From Kitasatospora sp. Root107 (GTDB lineage: Bacteria; Actinomycetota; Actinomycetes; Streptomycetales; Streptomycetaceae): a stretch of DNA of 64,000 nt. The notes beneath the pieces are model-generated. The model ran no database searches and was not told where the DNA came from. It was given only the letters and a program-made list of their open reading frames with translations. Location: contig NZ_LMCT01000001.1 in assembly GCF_001424875.1 (NCBI RefSeq), forward strand, positions 351,652 to 415,651, in the 5' to 3' direction. The translations under genes were made by a program, and so were the position numbers. This document shows positions 62,073 through 64,000 of this stretch, one piece after another. How positions within the stretch are numbered: the stretch's first letter is position 1; every line of letters starts with the position of its first letter.

Positions 62073-64000
62073 TCAGGGTTCCAGGGTGCCCGCCGCCAGC
62101 CCGTCGGTCAGGCCCTGGGTGAGCGTCCTGGCCAGCCCGGTGGCCTGCTGGAGGGCGGCCTCGAAGTCGGCGATCCGGCGGAAGGCGGCGCCGAGTTCGC
62201 GCTGTCGCTCGACCGGGAGCCGGGGCAGCTCGAACCGGCGGATGTCCAGCCGGGTGGTGCCGGACGCGTAGCTGCTGGCCCGCCGGGTGGCGTCGGTGGC
62301 CCGCAGCAGACCGGCCAGGTGGTCGGGGTCGAGCTGCGCCGGGTCGGGGCGCAGCAGGTGCACCCGGGCGCCGAGCGCGGCGCCGTCGTACGGGTCGCCC
62401 GGCCGGACCACCCGGGCGGCGGCGGTGGCCAGCGCGGGCACCAGGACGTCCCCGGGGCGAGCGGTCGGCACCGGCCCTTCGGCGGCCGAGGCGGCGGTCG
62501 GCGGGTGGCCGTTGATCAGGTCGTGGTCGGTGAGCAGCGCGGTCTCCCCTGAGCCGAGCGGCGTGCGGGCCGGAGCGCCCTGGCCCGCCGGGTACACCTC
62601 CAGGGCGCCGGACCTGGCGAGTTCGCCGACCGTGACGGTCGGGACCGTCCCGGCCCCGGTCACCGGGCTGACCCGGGGCAGCAGGGCGTCCGGCTCGGCC
62701 AGCGCGGCGAACCGTTCGGCCAGCCGGAGTTGAAGGTGGGTCAGCCCGTCGGCGTCCCCGGCCGGCGCGGCCGGCGGGAGGTGGCGGGCCGGGGACAGGT
62801 CGGTCTCGTCGTCGAGCAGGTCGATCGCGGGCACCGCCCGGTGCACGCCGGGCCGGTCGGCGGGCAGTACGGTACCGGCCGTGGCGGCCGCGTCGAAGCC
62901 GCGCCAGGCGTCCAGCACGGTGCGGTGCAGCTGCGGCCAGTCGATCCGGTCCCGGCCACCCTCGCCCGGGGCGGCCTGGACGGCGTCCAGCAGCAGCACC
63001 TGGCGGAAGTCGTCGCCGGGCGCGGGCCTGCGCAGCACCCACAGGTGCAGCGGCACGCCGTACGGCGGGGCGGCTCCGGCGGGCAGCGCGACCACCGCGC
63101 GCAGTGCGCCGCTGCGCAGCAGTTCGGCCCGGACCCGGCGGCCCGCCCGGCGGGAGGCCACGGTCGGCGGCAGCAGCAGGGCGGCCAGGCCGCCCGGTGC
63201 GGTGTGCGCCAGGCAGTGCAGCACCCAGGCGAGTTCGGACTCACCGCGCGGCGGGACCACCCCGGCCAGCCAGCGGCTGTCGTACTGGAGCTCGTCGTGA
63301 CCCCAGTCGCGCTCGTTGTACGGGGGCTGGCAGAGCACCGCGTCGGCGAGCCCGCCGGGGTGGGCGTCGGCCCGCAGGGCGCTGCCCGGGCGCAGGTCCA
63401 GGCCGAGCGGGCTTGGGGTGTCGGCGGGGGTGTGCAGCGCCAGCCGGAGCAGGGCCAGCGCCCCGAGCACCGGGTCGGCCTCCTGGCCCGACCGGTGGGC
63501 CGCGCCGGGCACCGCGAGCAGCAGGGCACCGAGGCCGCAGGCCGGATCGAGCACCGAGGCGGGCTGCCCGGCCAGCGCGCCGAGCAGCGCTGCGGCCTCC
63601 GGCGGGGTGGGGCTGAGCTGACGGCTGTTCGCCTCGGCGTGCCGGGCCAGCAGTTGCTCGTACGCGGCCACCGGGCCGTGCTGTCCGGCCAGCCGGGCCA
63701 GCATCCTGGCCAGGTCGAGGTAGGTGGCCCCGGCCAGGGTGGGCAGGTCGAGCAGGCCGGGGGCGTCCGGGCCGAGGGTGCTGACGGTCAGTCGGCGCAG
63801 CTCCCGGGGCAGCGCGGTGGCCAGCGCGGTGTCGGGTTCGCCGGCCAGCGCGGGCCAGGCGGCCGGGGCGCGGTGCAGCAGCAGCAGGAAGGCCCCGGCG
63901 GCCGGGACGGCGCCGGCCGGGTGACCGGCCGGATCGCGCAGGGTCTCCAGCTGACGCCAGGTCTGCTCGATCAGCGGCAGCTCGGCGATCTTGCCCTGCC
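62073..64000 (-). CDS. N6-adenine DNA methylase-like protein with HsdS-like tail, N-terminus cut
   Basis: At least 642 residues; the N-terminus lies beyond the right edge. The middle is an HsdM-type methylase: motif I is SVLDPACGLGALLLAV, and motif IV appears as AVLCQPPYNERDWG, where Gln replaces the usual Asn/Asp of (N/D)PPY. The C-terminal 250 residues resemble a type I specificity (HsdS) domain, ending RLPVERQRELGAAFRRIADF and a coiled tail. So methylase and target recognition are fused. No restriction subunit is in view. The odd motif IV makes activity uncertain. A kinase and membrane protein lie directly downstream. Confidence 0.85.
   Translation of the reverse strand, partial: QGKIAELPLIEQTWRQLETLRDPAGHPAGAVPAAGAFLLLLHRAPAAWPALAGEPDTALATALPRELRRLTVSTLGPDAPGLLDLPTLAGATYLDLARMLARLAGQHGPVAAYEQLLARHAEANSRQLSPTPPEAAALLGALAGQPASVLDPACGLGALLLAVPGAAHRSGQEADPVLGALALLRLALHTPADTPSPLGLDLRPGSALRADAHPGGLADAVLCQPPYNERDWGHDELQYDSRWLAGVVPPRGESELAWVLHCLAHTAPGGLAALLLPPTVASRRAGRRVRAELLRSGALRAVVALPAGAAPPYGVPLHLWVLRRPAPGDDFRQVLLLDAVQAAPGEGGRDRIDWPQLHRTVLDAWRGFDAAATAGTVLPADRPGVHRAVPAIDLLDDETDLSPARHLPPAAPAGDADGLTHLQLRLAERFAALAEPDALLPRVSPVTGAGTVPTVTVGELARSGALEVYPAGQGAPARTPLGSGETALLTDHDLINGHPPTAASAAEGPVPTARPGDVLVPALATAAARVVRPGDPYDGAALGARVHLLRPDPAQLDPDHLAGLLRATDATRRASSYASGTTRLDIRRFELPRLPVERQRELGAAFRRIADFEAALQQATGLARTLTQGLTDGLAAGTLEP

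Overview
The window is high-GC actinobacterial chromosome with strong third-position G/C bias. The gene content points to Streptomyces or Kitasatospora. The evidence is a mycothiol S-conjugate amidase (mca), a leucine tRNA with a UAA anticodon that matches bldA, a DasR-type site in front of a chitinase gene, a c-di-AMP (ydaO-type) riboswitch in front of an Rpf/LysM wall hydrolase, a Rex-type site in front of ndh, and many secreted proteins. Both ends cut genes: an AAA/ABC-type ATPase at the left and an N6-adenine methylase-like gene at the right. I see no phage, insertion sequence, CRISPR array or rRNA. The region reads as conserved chromosome core with small secreted and regulatory inserts.

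Layout. 1-3 kb: partial ATPase and the peroxide-response group oxyR | ahpC-ahpD. 3-8 kb: AI-2E-type permease, secreted SLT transglycosylase with a folded leader, PIN-PhoH ATPase, cis-prenyltransferase. 8.5-13 kb: chitinase, I36-type protease inhibitor, lipoprotein, prepilin peptidase. 12.6-17 kb: alanine-type aminotransferase, pckA, a TrhA/hemolysin III protein behind a strong palindrome. 17-21 kb: a surface/secreted locus (papain-like cysteine protease, membrane-anchored partner, HTH regulator, PT-rich anchored protein). 20.8-26.8 kb: GNAT enzyme, thioredoxin-fold DUF255 protein, Uma2 protein, then mca, a DUF4307 protein and greA. 26.9-31.6 kb: DrrAB-like exporter, threonine dehydratase, cystathionine gamma-lyase/synthase. 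31.7-38.5 kb: M48 protease, TPR-like protein, msrA, two surface lipoproteins (one an L,D-transpeptidase), a small acidic protein. 38.5-45.6 kb: a folded non-coding region, cystathionine beta-synthase, SGNH hydrolase, thiolase, small unknowns, YccA/Bax-inhibitor protein. 45.7 kb: bldA tRNA. 46-49.5 kb: MacB-type ABC exporter. 49.7-64 kb: ndh, ppx, DUF501, ftsB, eno, Rpf-LysM protein, P450, truncated SDR, mazG, SurA-like lipoprotein, Ser/Thr kinase, membrane protein, methylase.

How the genes fit together. Redox and thiol metabolism recur: OxyR/AhpCD, MsrA, Mca, and a reverse transsulfuration pair (cystathionine beta-synthase and gamma-lyase) 7 kb apart. Wall remodelling recurs too: SLT enzyme, Rpf-LysM enzyme, L,D-transpeptidase, FtsB, cis-prenyltransferase. 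Development and nutrient sensing appear through bldA, the chitin/GlcNAc-linked DasR site and the c-di-AMP riboswitch. Intergenic space is rich in perfect hairpin terminators, and one about 120-nt palindromic repeat family occurs three times downstream of genes.

All functional names rest on reading motifs and family resemblance by eye. No database search was run.
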